Counted from the first letter of the stretch, positions 43,151 to 51,871 are shown. The stretch: DNA of 64,000 nucleotides from UBA7867 sp964579205 (GCA_964579205.1 CAZOFH010000003.1:58221-122220); one strand, 5' to 3'. Notes: generated by a model from the sequence alone, not told the origin. A program made the numbers and translations.

Positions 43151-43181
43151 AGTGTCAAAAGATTTTTTGAGGATGGATGTT

Positions 43182-43640
43182 ATGAAGAATTTTTTTGACA
43201 ATTCAAATAGAGAGTCGGCACTGCTGCACAATTATTTTGAGGATGTCGACGAGTATTCTAATGAGCAGTTGGAGAATTTGCATAGGATTAGCAAGTTCGA
43301 TTTGGATATCGCTCGTTCGGTCGCGCGTACCAAAACCCTTGAGCAGGACGACAAATTGCTCAAGAGTTACGAGAGGGCGATGCTGTTTTTTGCAGGGCTC
43401 TGCGTCGCGCCGTTCGCGTCTGTTTTTGGCGGCGATTTGTCCGCTTCGGTCGGTATCGGGCTTGGGTTGGGCGTCGCTGGATGCTTGGGCTATGCCGTTT
43501 ATTCGTCGATTAGGTGTGTCCGCGAGATTGAGCGGCTAGAGGGGGTTGTCGACGAGGCTCAAGAGACGGTCGACACTCTCAATGACCTCATTATTGAGAG
43601 AGGCTTGGGCAGAGATGAGGCTGCCGAGATGCAGAGATAA
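43182..43640 (+). CDS. two-helix membrane protein with flanking coiled coils, first of a pair
   Basis: A 152-residue protein of unknown function. Seen: an N-terminal helical region of about 70 residues; two adjacent hydrophobic helices (about 73-90 and 94-115, AMLFFAGLCVAPFASVFGG and GIGLGLGVAGCLGYAVYSSI); and a C-terminal helix rich in Glu and Asp. The ATG at 43182 is chosen from the GAGGAT ribosome site and the promoter position. The next gene has the same layout (helical region, two helices, charged region), so the pair may be diverged relatives forming a membrane complex. Confidence 0.68.
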   Translation: MKNFFDNSNRESALLHNYFEDVDEYSNEQLENLHRISKFDLDIARSVARTKTLEQDDKLLKSYERAMLFFAGLCVAPFASVFGGDLSASVGIGLGLGVAGCLGYAVYSSIRCVREIERLEGVVDEAQETVDTLNDLIIERGLGRDEAAEMQR

Positions 43641-43657
43641 TGAAAAGGAGATGTAAT

Positions 43658-44626
43658 ATGGCAAAAAATGATTCAGCAAATGATGAGTTTTTGAACAAAA
43701 AATGGATGCAGTTGGACTCGATAATTGCTGATTATCGCAGAGTTTTTGATGGCAAATCTGCGCAAGATGCGCGTGATTTGTTGACGATTCGTCAGGCGCA
43801 GTACGCGCGTTTTAGAGATAATGCGTTGATTTCTTCGCAAAAATATCATCTTATTATTGGGTACTTGTTGTCGGCTTATGCTGGGGTCACGGGGATGTTT
43901 GGGCTGAATGCTATCGCAGAGGGGGTGACCGCAGGCAGTACGCTGATTTTTGGTTCGCTAGGCGTCGCGCTGATGTCGGGGGCGCTCTATTGCGAGAACA
44001 AAAAGCGCAGGCTCTGGGATGAGGATTTTTCTAGGAATTTGGATAAATTGGCTCTGTGTATGGTCGCCGAGCAAATGGAGGCGCAGGAGATGGTAGCCGC
44101 TATGACGAGAAAAACTGAGGGAACTAATACCCAAACCACTGCTGATGCAAAACACAAGCAGAGAGATTACCTTGCGGCACTTGAGGGTGGCGTGCTTGGG
44201 ACGGAATTCGGTGATTTCGAGCAGATGTGTATTGCGGTCGCAGAGGCGACCAAAGAGGCTGAAGAGGAGTGCGAAGCATTGGCTGCTGACGCGAATACCC
44301 AGTCTGATGCCCAGAATCAAACTGTTAGAGAGCAGGTGAGTCTCGATGCGATGCGTGAAGCCGCTGCTCAGAGTGCTAGTCAAGGAGTAGGAGATCGCTG
44401 TGACGGTTCGCCCGAGACCGGGGATAGCGATTGCTCTAGCGACGCGGGAGAAAATGCTGCGCGTTGTATCGACTGCTGCCGTGGTAAAATCAACATTATC
44501 CGCGAGCAAGATATTTTGGTAGAGGGCGTGACGCGTCCTGATACGTACGTCGTGACTGCTCGTGCGCGTAAGGAGATGGAGGAATTTTTGTTTGGCGAAA
44601 AGTCAGGCGAAAGTATGCAGAGGTAG
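43658..44626 (+). CDS. two-helix membrane protein with long acidic tail, second of a pair
   Basis: A 322-residue protein of unknown function. Residues 1-65 are helical and charged, two hydrophobic helices follow (about 70-90 and 95-115, HLIIGYLLSAYAGVTGMFGL and STLIFGSLGVALMSGALYC), and the remaining 200 residues are hydrophilic, acidic and partly repetitive in Ala, Glu and Thr, with a late Cys pair (CIDCC). AAGGAG precedes the ATG at 43658; an ATG at 43640 overlaps the previous stop and is less likely. It is co-transcribed with the preceding gene, 17 bases away. Confidence 0.68.
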   Translation: MAKNDSANDEFLNKKWMQLDSIIADYRRVFDGKSAQDARDLLTIRQAQYARFRDNALISSQKYHLIIGYLLSAYAGVTGMFGLNAIAEGVTAGSTLIFGSLGVALMSGALYCENKKRRLWDEDFSRNLDKLALCMVAEQMEAQEMVAAMTRKTEGTNTQTTADAKHKQRDYLAALEGGVLGTEFGDFEQMCIAVAEATKEAEEECEALAADANTQSDAQNQTVREQVSLDAMREAAAQSASQGVGDRCDGSPETGDSDCSSDAGENAARCIDCCRGKINIIREQDILVEGVTRPDTYVVTARARKEMEEFLFGEKSGESMQR

Positions 44627-44727
44627 TTTGATTTTCTGAGTGGCAAATTATGTGCGTGCTGTTTTTCTGGAAATTATTTTTGTGACACCTCGCTATGTAT
44701 TTTAGCAAAATGTTGTCATTTTTATCA

Positions 44728-44754
44728 AAAAAAGCGGTTTTTTACCGCTTTTTT
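44728..44754. terminator. bidirectional terminator
   Basis: AAAAAAGCGGT / ACCGCTTTTTT stem with a five-T loop, between the convergent 44626 (plus) and 44801 (minus) gene ends. Confidence 0.88.
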
Positions 44755-44800
44755 GTGTTTTTTATCACTTTTAATGCATTTTTGTGCACTTTTTATAATT

Positions 44801-45859
44801 CTACTTTTGGTTTTGGTCGTATTTTGCTATGTCAAAATTCTCTGTCGTTACATAACCATTCGGCGCTTTTATTAGGTCGGGGATGCGGTTGACCACGGTG
44901 GCACAGGTGAGTTCGACTGTTTGCGGGCGACTGATTGTCACCGTCGTGTCAGGCTCGCCGAAAATCGTCCACTCGTTCTTGTCGCATTCGTCAGGCGCGT
45001 AGACCTTGCCGATACATTGCGTCTCGATAACCACCCCTTCTTGTGTTTGCGAAGTAACCACCGCGCTCATTCCTGTCGCACATCCTGCAGGGATGTTCAT
45101 CCCGAGTGTGCTGCTATTGAGGTTGGTGTTGTGGTAAAGCGGCACGCATTTTTGAGTTTGTGAAGTGATGTGCAAGTTAAATTTGCTTGCCAGCCACCCG
45201 TTGACATTCCACATATAACTAGGCGCAAATTCGCCCGCGTCGATGATTTTTTTGCGTTCTGCGGCTGAAATGTTGTCTGCTGCGGCGACTTGAGCCTCAA
45301 ATTCCGCAGGTGTTAGCCCGGCGCCATGTGCTCGCGCCAGAGCAATCCCGTAGTCCTCCACATTATAACTACTGCTACCTTGGATTTTTGTGATTTTGTG
45401 AGTCGCGCCCGCCAAAACTACAATCAAATTACCCCAAAACACATCTTGATACCCCGCACCTGTTATTGTGCAGCCGTTGCGTTTTGCGAGTTCGTCAATC
45501 TGCTGAAAGAGTTTTGGATTGCTGTTTTGAGGATAAAAAGCCTCTTCGCAAGTAGTAATCGCGTTGATGCCAGCCTTTGCGCAACTCAACAGCGCCTCAC
45601 TGCAATCGCTCAGCAAACTCATCGTCGTCACAATCGCAACATCAGGAGAGAGCGATTTTAGTCTTTCGACAATGTCACCACCGATTGGTTCGATTTTTAC
45701 GCCGAGTTTTTTGACCCCGGCGAATTCTCCAATATCGGTGCCAAACTTTGACTCATCTATATCAAAAGCCCCAACACACTCGTAACCCTTTTCGATGCAG
45801 TAGCGAACAGTGTATTTAGCCATTTTTCCGCATCCATATTGTACAAATTTTATACTCAT
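44801..45859 (-). CDS. 2,4-diaminopentanoate dehydrogenase-like oxidoreductase
   Basis: A 352-residue NAD(P)-dependent dehydrogenase related to dihydrodipicolinate reductase. Seen: N-terminal Rossmann motif VQYGCGKMAKYTVRYCIEKG; DVAIVTTMSLLSDCSEALLSCAKAG; INAITTCEEAFYP; and the GAGYQDVFWGNLI block typical of the diaminopentanoate dehydrogenase (Ord) group that acts in anaerobic ornithine fermentation. No other ornithine-degradation gene is adjacent, so its actual amino-acid substrate is unsure. A GGAGGTG ribosome site and a good promoter precede it. Confidence 0.75.
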   Translation of the reverse strand: MSIKFVQYGCGKMAKYTVRYCIEKGYECVGAFDIDESKFGTDIGEFAGVKKLGVKIEPIGGDIVERLKSLSPDVAIVTTMSLLSDCSEALLSCAKAGINAITTCEEAFYPQNSNPKLFQQIDELAKRNGCTITGAGYQDVFWGNLIVVLAGATHKITKIQGSSSYNVEDYGIALARAHGAGLTPAEFEAQVAAADNISAAERKKIIDAGEFAPSYMWNVNGWLASKFNLHITSQTQKCVPLYHNTNLNSSTLGMNIPAGCATGMSAVVTSQTQEGVVIETQCIGKVYAPDECDKNEWTIFGEPDTTVTISRPQTVELTCATVVNRIPDLIKAPNGYVTTENFDIAKYDQNQK

Positions 45860-45881
45860 TTTTCACCTCCGTGTTTTTATA

Positions 45882-45910
45882 ATTATAACCAATTTCGACC
45901 TAATTAACAA
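45882..45910 (-). promoter_or_regulatory. promoter of the diaminopentanoate dehydrogenase-like gene
   Basis: On the minus strand TTGTTA, 17 bases, perfect TATAAT. Confidence 0.65.
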
Positions 45911-46228
45911 ACAAAAACGCGTCATTTTTACGATTTTTTGATGATTTTTATGCGTTTTTGCGGTCAAAAAGCAATTTTCTGTGTTTTTCTAGGCCGTTTA
46001 CTCCTGCAAATAATTGTGCAAAAAAATCAAAATAAATTCAAAAAAATACCCCAAAGAATGCCCCCCCAAAAAAATAGATAAAAATTACAAAAAAAATAAT
46101 ATAAAAATAGTAAAAATATCCACAAAAAATCATAAAAAATTCACAAAAAACTAAACACTATTAAGCAAAAACGCCACAAAAAGCAGTAAAAACGCTGTTT
46201 TTGATGAAAAAATGCATATTTTTAATAA
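45911..46228. other. A-rich intergenic stretch
   Basis: About 320 bases of A-rich sequence with no supported gene or repeat; it ends in the DUF378-gene terminator. Confidence 0.5.
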
Positions 46229-46252
46229 AAAAACGGCATTTTTGCCGTTTTT
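46229..46252 (-). terminator. terminator of the DUF378 gene
   Basis: AAAAACGGCA / TGCCGTTTTT stem with a TTTT loop, 10 bases after the stop codon. Confidence 0.85.
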
Positions 46253-46261
46253 ATTACTTAT

Positions 46262-46492
46262 TTATGAATTTTTATTGTTGCCTAAAAAATACAAATTTCT
46301 GTTCATTAATAGAGAAATAATTAGCCAAATTGTCGACAATAAAACTAGGATATAAACGATGATGCTGCCGGCATTGTATCCGCCGAAAATCCAGTCCACA
46401 ATATTAAAGTTAAAAATTCCGACCAGTCCCCAATTTAGTCCGCCGATTGCGAGTATTACAAAAGCAATCCAGTTGATGATATTTATATTCAT
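46262..46492 (-). CDS. DUF378 family membrane protein (YuzA-like)
   Basis: A 76-residue membrane protein with two hydrophobic helices. Seen: the family core WIAFVILAIGGLNWGLVGIF followed by DWIFGG and a second helix (SIIVYILVLLSTIWLIISLL). DUF378 proteins are widespread in Bacillota and of unknown function. AGGAGGTG precedes the ATG; the gene stands alone. Confidence 0.88.
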   Translation of the reverse strand: MNINIINWIAFVILAIGGLNWGLVGIFNFNIVDWIFGGYNAGSIIVYILVLLSTIWLIISLLMNRNLYFLGNNKNS

Positions 46493-46592
46493 TTATTCAC
46501 CTCCTAGTATATTATGTGTAGCAAAATGACTAGTTATGAGCAAATTGGGGTGTATTTTTCTGTAAATTTAGGTAATTTTTTAAATTGCGGTA

Positions 46593-46621
46593 TTTACAAG
46601 AAGTGGTGAATGTGCTATAAT
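46593..46621 (+). promoter_or_regulatory. strong extended promoter upstream of the 46881 gene
   Basis: TTTACA, 17 bases, perfect TATAAT with TGC before it. It lies about 260 bases before the start codon, so the transcript has a very long leader. Confidence 0.78.
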
Positions 46622-46627
46622 TTAATT

Positions 46628-46790
46628 AAATCTGTCGCAGGTTAAGAATAAATAGGTTAAATTATGCTGCCACTCGTGATTTTGTTGATGGCATCGACAG
46701 AGTGCGCAATGGGCAATTTGAGTAGGTTTTGGGCTAAAATTTGTCCGCGATACAACTTTGTGCTCGAGTGACCTAAGGTTAATAAATATC
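46628..46790 (+). ncRNA. candidate structured RNA or long leader (rod-like fold)
   Basis: Between the promoter and the 46881 gene lies about 160 bases of non-coding, less AT-rich sequence that folds as one irregular rod. CACTCG pairs with CGAGTG, then GTTG with CAAC, ATCG with CGAT, and GGGCAATTT with AAATTTGTCC around a loop. Rods with internal bubbles occur in 6S RNA, but no specific 6S feature is proved. It could instead be a regulatory leader. Confidence 0.45.
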
Positions 46791-46880
46791 ACAAAAAATC
46801 AAAAAAATCACAAAAAAATAGCAAAAAATCGGTCAAAAATGTGTATTTTGACCATATTTTAAACAAAAGAGGTAAAAATT

Positions 46881-47567
46881 ATGAATAAAAAAACAATAGA
46901 GAAATTTGAAGAATGTATCAAAAAATATGAGAAGGCAAATGATGGTGGTGTGGCGGGATTGTACGATGCTCTGGATATGGCTCGTATGGGCGACGCTAAT
47001 GTTGAGCCGTTTTTGATTGAGGTGATAAAATCTTTTGAGATGACAGATTACGAAAGTGCTTTTTCGAGATTTATCCACGATTGCGACCAAAAGCATTTGG
47101 GTTATCAAGACAGGTTGGATGAACTAAAACGAGTGTATTGGGGCAAGCCACTACTTTTTGCGAGAGCGTTGGAGCAAATCAATCGTGAATATGAGAGTGT
47201 TTATCGTTCTGCGCGCAAAAACAGAGTGGAGTTTGAAAAGTGCCAAAACGAATTTGTAAAAGCAAATAAAAAAGTAAAAGCATTTTTGGCTAAATTTGAC
47301 GATGAGCAAGAGATTGAAGGCGAGTGCAAACAACCTAATGCGACCTTACCCGAATTGTTGGCCGGGGTTGACAGACCTTTGACACCAGAAGAGGCTGGAA
47401 TTTTGGATAAGTATGAAGTAGAGCGTGCAATAAAATATATGGATGACCGACTTCACTACGTCAGGACGAATATGTATAATGATTTTCAGTTGGGGAAATT
47501 GGCGACAGACGCAATCAACGACACAGCAAAGCAAGAGGCGCAAGCCGCACAACAAGAGAGAAACTAG
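46881..47567 (+). CDS. helical protein of unknown function, tandem paralogue 1
   Basis: A 228-residue, probably all-helical, soluble protein; similar throughout to the next gene (47933-48619) and equal in length. Shared blocks: SFEM near residue 55, a YQD.L.EL...YWGKP.LFA.AL segment near 77-100, EY...YR.ARK.R..F..C..EFV and a C-terminal R.....MYADF-like segment with G.LA.D.IND. No signal peptide. GAGGT precedes the ATG. A hairpin (GGTCAAAA/TTTTGACC, 46832-46855) lies just upstream. No family recognised. Confidence 0.72.
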   Translation: MNKKTIEKFEECIKKYEKANDGGVAGLYDALDMARMGDANVEPFLIEVIKSFEMTDYESAFSRFIHDCDQKHLGYQDRLDELKRVYWGKPLLFARALEQINREYESVYRSARKNRVEFEKCQNEFVKANKKVKAFLAKFDDEQEIEGECKQPNATLPELLAGVDRPLTPEEAGILDKYEVERAIKYMDDRLHYVRTNMYNDFQLGKLATDAINDTAKQEAQAAQQERN

Positions 47568-47587
47568 TGATTTCCACTAGTTTTTTT
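47561..47587 (+). terminator. terminator overlapping the stop codon of the 46881 gene
   Basis: AAACTAGTG / CACTAGTTT stem with a T run; the TAG stop codon lies inside the stem. Confidence 0.85.
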
Positions 47588-47692
47588 GTGGGCTTTTTAC
47601 GCAATTTTTAGCAAAATAGTGTGTTTTTGCGATTTGTTTCATAAAAACTTGATACGAATTTAAAAAACTTTCATTAATTTAAAAAATCAGTA

Positions 47693-47721
47693 TTGACCGT
47701 ACTGCTGTTTTGTGGTATAAT
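47693..47721 (+). promoter_or_regulatory. strong promoter upstream of the 47933 gene
   Basis: TTGACC, 17 bases, perfect TATAAT with TGG before it, about 210 bases before the start codon, so again a long leader (about 47728-47932). That leader holds no gene; short complementary pieces such as CGGG/CCCG are present, but no convincing fold. Confidence 0.78.
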
Positions 47722-47932
47722 ATTAACAAGTTTAATAGGGGCGGTTCTGATAGATAAAAGGTAGTTTTTCATTTCCTATGCGGGTTTTTAGCGGTTAAGT
47801 TATCGTTCCCGAAAACGCAAAAATTCAATAATTTTAGTAAAAATCAATCAAAAATAAACAAAAAAGCGGGTAAAACGCGAGTTTTTGAGGTGTTTTTGAT
47901 TGTTTTTCATAAAACAAAAGAGAGGGTAAATT

Positions 47933-48619
47933 ATGGATCCAAGGATTATCAAAAAAGCAGAAGAGAATATCAAGAGTGTGGAGCGCGACGCTTCAGCCGA
48001 GGTTGCTGCTGCGTTGAGGCAAGTTCTCCAAAATGCGATTCGTGGTGACGATTGTGCACAAATCATTATTACCGAGATGACGACATCGTTTGAGATGGAC
48101 GCTCATCAAAAAGCATTTTTGCTTAATATTGATGCTTGTATGCAAAATCACGCAAGTTATCAAGACAAATTGACTGAATTAAAGCAACTTTATTGGGGTA
48201 AGCCTGTGTTGTTTGCTAAAGCGCTAGAAAAATTGCACAACGAATACGAGCACGACTACCGCGAGGCTCGCAAAAGTCGCGAAGGGTTCAAAAAGTGCAC
48301 TGATGAATTTGTGCGTTCAAGCAAAAAATTCCAAAAGGCGTGTCTTGTGCGCGGTATTAACTTGTCAGAAGAGTACAAGCCTCAAGAGCATTTCAAGGAT
48401 TTGACTCCCAAATTTGCTTGTAATGAACAAATCACTCGTGAGGATGTGATGCTTCGTGAGCAGAAAGAGGCGATGTCAGATGTTGAAAGTATGGACAAGA
48501 TGCTGAATACCGTTAGGGCGGATATGTATGCTGACTTTGGTATGGGTAGGCTGGCTGTCGATGTCATCAACGACCTTGCACAAAGAGAGAGTCAGAATAC
48601 ACAACAAGCAAAAAACTAG
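47933..48619 (+). CDS. helical protein of unknown function, tandem paralogue 2
   Basis: A 228-residue relative of the preceding gene, again with YQDKLTELKQLYWGKPVLFAKAL, EYEHDYREARKSREGFKKC and a MYADFGMGRLAVDVIND ending. Also soluble and helical. GAGAGGG precedes the ATG. It has its own strong promoter, long leader and terminator, the same layout as its neighbour, indicating duplication of the whole transcription unit followed by divergence of the leader. Function unknown. Confidence 0.72.
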   Translation: MDPRIIKKAEENIKSVERDASAEVAAALRQVLQNAIRGDDCAQIIITEMTTSFEMDAHQKAFLLNIDACMQNHASYQDKLTELKQLYWGKPVLFAKALEKLHNEYEHDYREARKSREGFKKCTDEFVRSSKKFQKACLVRGINLSEEYKPQEHFKDLTPKFACNEQITREDVMLREQKEAMSDVESMDKMLNTVRADMYADFGMGRLAVDVINDLAQRESQNTQQAKN

Positions 48620-48636
48620 TGAAAAACTAGTTTTTT
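48610..48636 (+). terminator. terminator overlapping the stop codon of the 47933 gene
   Basis: AAAAAACTAG / CTAGTTTTTT with a 7-base loop; the stop codon TAG again forms part of the stem, as in the neighbouring paralogue. Confidence 0.8.
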
Positions 48637-48833
48637 CTTTTAATTTTGGGTTATTTTTGCGCCATTTACCTATCTTAAAAACGCAAAAAATCACATAAAA
48701 ATTCAGCAAAAATACAAATAAAATAGTGAAAAAAATAAAAATAAATAATTAATAAATAATAACAATTTGATAAATTATTGGTGCAGTGAGATTAATTTGA
48801 TACATTCAAAATATTATCCGAAATACACAAAAA

Positions 48834-48877
48834 AGTAGGGTATAATTGCGTTTTTCAGCAACTATCCTACTGTTTTT
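48834..48877 (-). terminator. terminator of the superoxide dismutase-like gene
   Basis: AGTAGGGTA / TATCCTACT (one G-T) with an inner TTGC/GCAA pair, followed by a T run on the minus strand. Confidence 0.75.
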
Positions 48878-48883
48878 TGTAGC

Positions 48884-49369
48884 TTAAATAGTGTTTTTGT
48901 TGGTTTTTATAATACCGCAAGCAATCCGCTCACCAGAATTTCCTGCGGGCTGACTGGTAAAATCGTCAGGCATTGCGTGGATAATGATTGATTTGCCGAT
49001 AGCCTCGATTGCGGTAAAATTTGAGTCCAAAAACATAGTAAAAGTATTACCATTTGCGTTCTTGAGTGATGGCAGGTCGCCCGTGTGTTGAGGGTGTAGT
49101 CCATCATCCCAATGCGCACCCGCGGAAGAAAAATTATCTTCGCACACGCCTTTTTGGTGAATATGCATACCAAAAAACGGGCTATTTTGTGGTAAATTCT
49201 GCACGCAAGCAATCACCACGCATCCAGCCGCCGTATCGTAAAAATGAGCAAAGCCATCAATTCTCGGATAATTCTTGCTTCCACCAATATGTGCGATTGC
49301 TTTTGGGTGAGAGTGCAAAACCGTATCAAATATTTGATTTACTAATAGATTATAATTGTTTTCCTTCAT
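48884..49369 (-). CDS. sodC: Cu/Zn superoxide dismutase family protein
   Basis: A 161-residue Cu/Zn-SOD-fold protein, probably converting superoxide to oxygen and hydrogen peroxide. All expected ligands are visible: His69 and His71 (FGMHIHQKG), bridging His86 (AGAHW), zinc ligands His92, His95 and Asp98 (LHPQHTGDL), and His131 (IIIHAMPDD). The disulfide pair is Cys76 and Cys141 (RIACGII). The protein lacks a signal peptide, whereas most bacterial SodC proteins are exported. No strong ribosome site is visible, and a weak minus-strand -10 (CATAAT) lies close to the ATG. Confidence 0.87.
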   Translation of the reverse strand: MKENNYNLLVNQIFDTVLHSHPKAIAHIGGSKNYPRIDGFAHFYDTAAGCVVIACVQNLPQNSPFFGMHIHQKGVCEDNFSSAGAHWDDGLHPQHTGDLPSLKNANGNTFTMFLDSNFTAIEAIGKSIIIHAMPDDFTSQPAGNSGERIACGIIKTNKNTI

Positions 49370-49425
49370 AACTAAATATTATGAAAAACATTTATGAAAT
49401 GTGAAAAATAACAAAACCTTAACAA

Positions 49426-49450
49426 AAAAACGCGTTTTTAACGCGTTTTT
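49426..49450. terminator. hairpin with terminator form
   Basis: AAAAACGCG / CGCGTTTTT with a 7-base T-rich loop, between the divergent sodC and DUF11 genes. No upstream gene clearly needs it. Confidence 0.5.
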
Positions 49451-49571
49451 GCTGCTTTTTTGACCCAAATTATGATTATTTATCACGCAATCAGGGATAT
49501 CAAACAAAGAGAACAAAATTTTTGCTGCTTACATAAAATGGAGAAGATAGACTCAATTTTTAGGAGATAAT

Positions 49572-50339
49572 ATGGCAAAAATTAATAATACTTCGACCGT
49601 TTCGTATCAGTACACAATGCCTGACACAACGGTCAAGACAAAAACCGCGACTAGCAATCTGTCTTCGACCGAGAATATGACGACGTCCTTTAGAAAAACA
49701 AAACTTGTTTCCAAAAGTTTCGGAATGGTTGGCGACGAGGTTCAGATAACTTTGGTTCTTGCAAATGATAGCGATGCGGAAATTACCGATATTCGCGTCC
49801 AAGATACTATTGATGAAAAAGTGACATTCAAAACTGGTACAGTGACGGTGGATGATGTCCCTTACGCTGATTTTGACCCCGAGGCAGGTTTTGACCTCCC
49901 GAACTCGATTGCGAAAAACGCTTCGTCAACAATCGTGTATACCGTGACGATAGACCCCGACCCGACAGGCGACACTTTTAATTTTGTTTCTTCTATCACA
50001 TACTCGGTCGACGAAATTCAGAATTTGCAAGAGCAATCCAATGTCGCCTCATTCGACTTGCTCGATGCGACGATTTCGATTCGAAAATCTGCCGATAAGT
50101 CCTCAGTCTTACCGGGCGATGTGGTCGTGTATACCAATATCATCAAGAATGAGGGAGGAGTGGCGCACACAAATGTGCGGTTCAGTGATGTCCTGCCCGC
50201 AGGGGTGACCTTTAACGCAGGGAGCGTCAAGGTCGACAATACTACTGTTGAAGCGTACGACCCGACCACTGGTTTTGATTTGGGAGAAATTAGTCCGTCG
50301 CACGAGGTAACCGTGGAATTTGCTGTAACGGTGCAATAA
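49572..50339 (+). CDS. DUF11-type beta-sandwich repeat protein
   Basis: A 255-residue protein with two Ig-like DUF11 units. Unit 1, about residues 40-150, has VGDEVQITLVLANDSDAEITDI and RVQDTIDEKVTF; unit 2, about 155-255, has VLPGDVVVYTNIIKNEGGVAHTNV and FSDVLPAGVTFNAGSV. These domains are usual in surface proteins, yet no signal peptide or sorting signal is visible; the first 30 residues are Thr/Ser-rich. TAGGAGATAAT precedes the ATG. Without export it might be a cytoplasmic or capsid-like protein, or use another route. Confidence 0.78.
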   Translation: MAKINNTSTVSYQYTMPDTTVKTKTATSNLSSTENMTTSFRKTKLVSKSFGMVGDEVQITLVLANDSDAEITDIRVQDTIDEKVTFKTGTVTVDDVPYADFDPEAGFDLPNSIAKNASSTIVYTVTIDPDPTGDTFNFVSSITYSVDEIQNLQEQSNVASFDLLDATISIRKSADKSSVLPGDVVVYTNIIKNEGGVAHTNVRFSDVLPAGVTFNAGSVKVDNTTVEAYDPTTGFDLGEISPSHEVTVEFAVTVQ

Positions 50340-50670
50340 TTCAGTTTTGTAGCGTTTTTTCACGCAAAGATAATAAAAACTCATCGCGAATGCAATCTTC
50401 TGCTGCCCAAAAAAATTAAGCCTTACCCCCAATAAATTATCAGTAATTAAAACTCAAAAAATGCATAAAGATACTCAAAAGATCTAAAAAAAGCAAAATA
50501 TATATTTGCCACTTTGTGTCATAAAGCCTCAGTATGCTTTTGGGAGAGTGGAGATATGACTAAAAAAAAGGACTTAGCAACCCAAAAACAAAATTCAAAA
50601 ATAATTATAAATTCTCAAAAAATATAGCATTTTTATTAAAATTATGCATTTTTTATCAAAAAAAACAAGC
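50340..50670. other. AT-rich intergenic stretch
   Basis: No supported gene. Convergent region between the DUF11 gene and the RsgI-like gene, with poly-A/T tracts. Confidence 0.5.
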
Positions 50671-50697
50671 AAAAACCTCGCAAATTGCGAGGTTTTT
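50671..50697 (-). terminator. terminator of the RsgI-like gene
   Basis: AAAAACCTCGC / GCGAGGTTTTT stem with an AAATT loop. Confidence 0.85.
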
Positions 50698-50747
50698 GTG
50701 ATTATCATAGTTGTGATTTTTGTAAAACACAATTTTGATTTTTGGTA

Positions 50748-51839
50748 TTATTTTGTAAGGCTGTTTTGGAGTAGTTTGATTTTGTCTTGAGCAGCCTGTT
50801 TTTCGGCGTCAGACTTTTTGTTAAAGTTGTCGATGTGAGTTTGAATCTCTGTTTTGGCAGCATTGTATGCAGTCTCCATATCAATCTTCAACTGCTTGAA
50901 GTATGCTTCTGCATTCTTTTCGAGTTCAGTGATTTTTACATCCCATTGCTTTTTCAATTCAACTCGTTTCTTTTCAAATTCTGCTTTTGCTTTGTCGTAG
51001 TCTGCCTTTGCGGTGTCATAAGTCTTTTTTGCTGCGTCGTAAATGGCTTGTTGGATTGCTTTTTGTGCAGAGTCTTTTGCGCTGTCCAATGCCTTCTTTG
51101 CGTCATTCAAGGCTGTTTCGGCTGCCTTGAATGCCTTGTCAGCGGCTTCAAATAATTTGTCTGTACCAGCTATAACTGTTGCGTAAAGTGTTTCAAAATC
51201 GGTCTTCATACTGTCGCGATCGCTGATAGCGATTTTTTCTAGGTCGCTAGATGCTTCTTTTGCGTAGTCCAAAATTTCTTGAGTAGTCTTGTTTGCGTAT
51301 TCTTTTGCGCTGACCCCCATCTTGTTTACTGCTGTAGCAACATCCTCAGAAACGCTCGTTACAGCACCTGCGAAAATTCCGTTTTCAGAAAAATACTTGT
51401 TTACTGTTGATTTTACACTGCTAGCGAGTTTTGCATATTCCTCTGATTTTTCTGCAGAAATGGTAATAACTACTTTGGTAGAGCCGTCGGCTGATGCTCC
51501 GCTAGAAGTATCTACAGTATTGATTTTGCCCCACTCTGTAGATGCTTTGGCAAACAACTCAGCAGCAGCCTCTGCGCTCATTCCTGTAAAATCTACAATG
51601 GTGAGTAACTTTTCGCCGTCAGCATTGGTAGCGACTTGCGAAACTACTTTGTTGTTTTTATCCAAAACCAACTGCACCCCGGGATTGGTCTCCATAGTCA
51701 TAATCGCTTTTGCCTCTTTGTTGCCCATAAAGACGATGCATAAAACAATCGCAGCGATCAGCAAAGCAACCACAATGCCCAAAGTGATGTATTTTGTCTT
51801 AAAATTGACAGGCTTTTGTTCTTTTGGTGATTTAGACAT
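50748..51839 (-). CDS. membrane-anchored protein with RsgI-like domain and long coiled coil
   Basis: A 363-residue protein. Seen: short cytoplasmic N-terminus, one membrane helix (about 17-37, YITLGIVVALLIAAIVLCIVFM), an RsgI-like extracellular domain (about 45-95, METNPGVQLVLDKNNKVVSQVATNADGEKLL), then a helical region and from about residue 205 a long coiled coil rich in Ala, Lys and Glu (repeated AAKKTYDTAKADYDKAKAEF-like heptads). In clostridia RsgI proteins are membrane anti-sigma factors sensing polysaccharides, but the cytoplasmic anti-sigma domain is missing here, so a purely structural or sensory role is possible. AAAAGGAG precedes the ATG. Confidence 0.78.
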   Translation of the reverse strand: MSKSPKEQKPVNFKTKYITLGIVVALLIAAIVLCIVFMGNKEAKAIMTMETNPGVQLVLDKNNKVVSQVATNADGEKLLTIVDFTGMSAEAAAELFAKASTEWGKINTVDTSSGASADGSTKVVITISAEKSEEYAKLASSVKSTVNKYFSENGIFAGAVTSVSEDVATAVNKMGVSAKEYANKTTQEILDYAKEASSDLEKIAISDRDSMKTDFETLYATVIAGTDKLFEAADKAFKAAETALNDAKKALDSAKDSAQKAIQQAIYDAAKKTYDTAKADYDKAKAEFEKKRVELKKQWDVKITELEKNAEAYFKQLKIDMETAYNAAKTEIQTHIDNFNKKSDAEKQAAQDKIKLLQNSLTK

Positions 51840-51871
51840 ACAATTCTCCTTTTAATATGATATATGCGCAT

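Noticed and set aside
47728..47932. Known riboswitch in the leader of the 47933 gene
   Set aside because: No recognisable preQ1, glycine, purine, c-di-GMP or SAM core; only short complementary pieces are visible.
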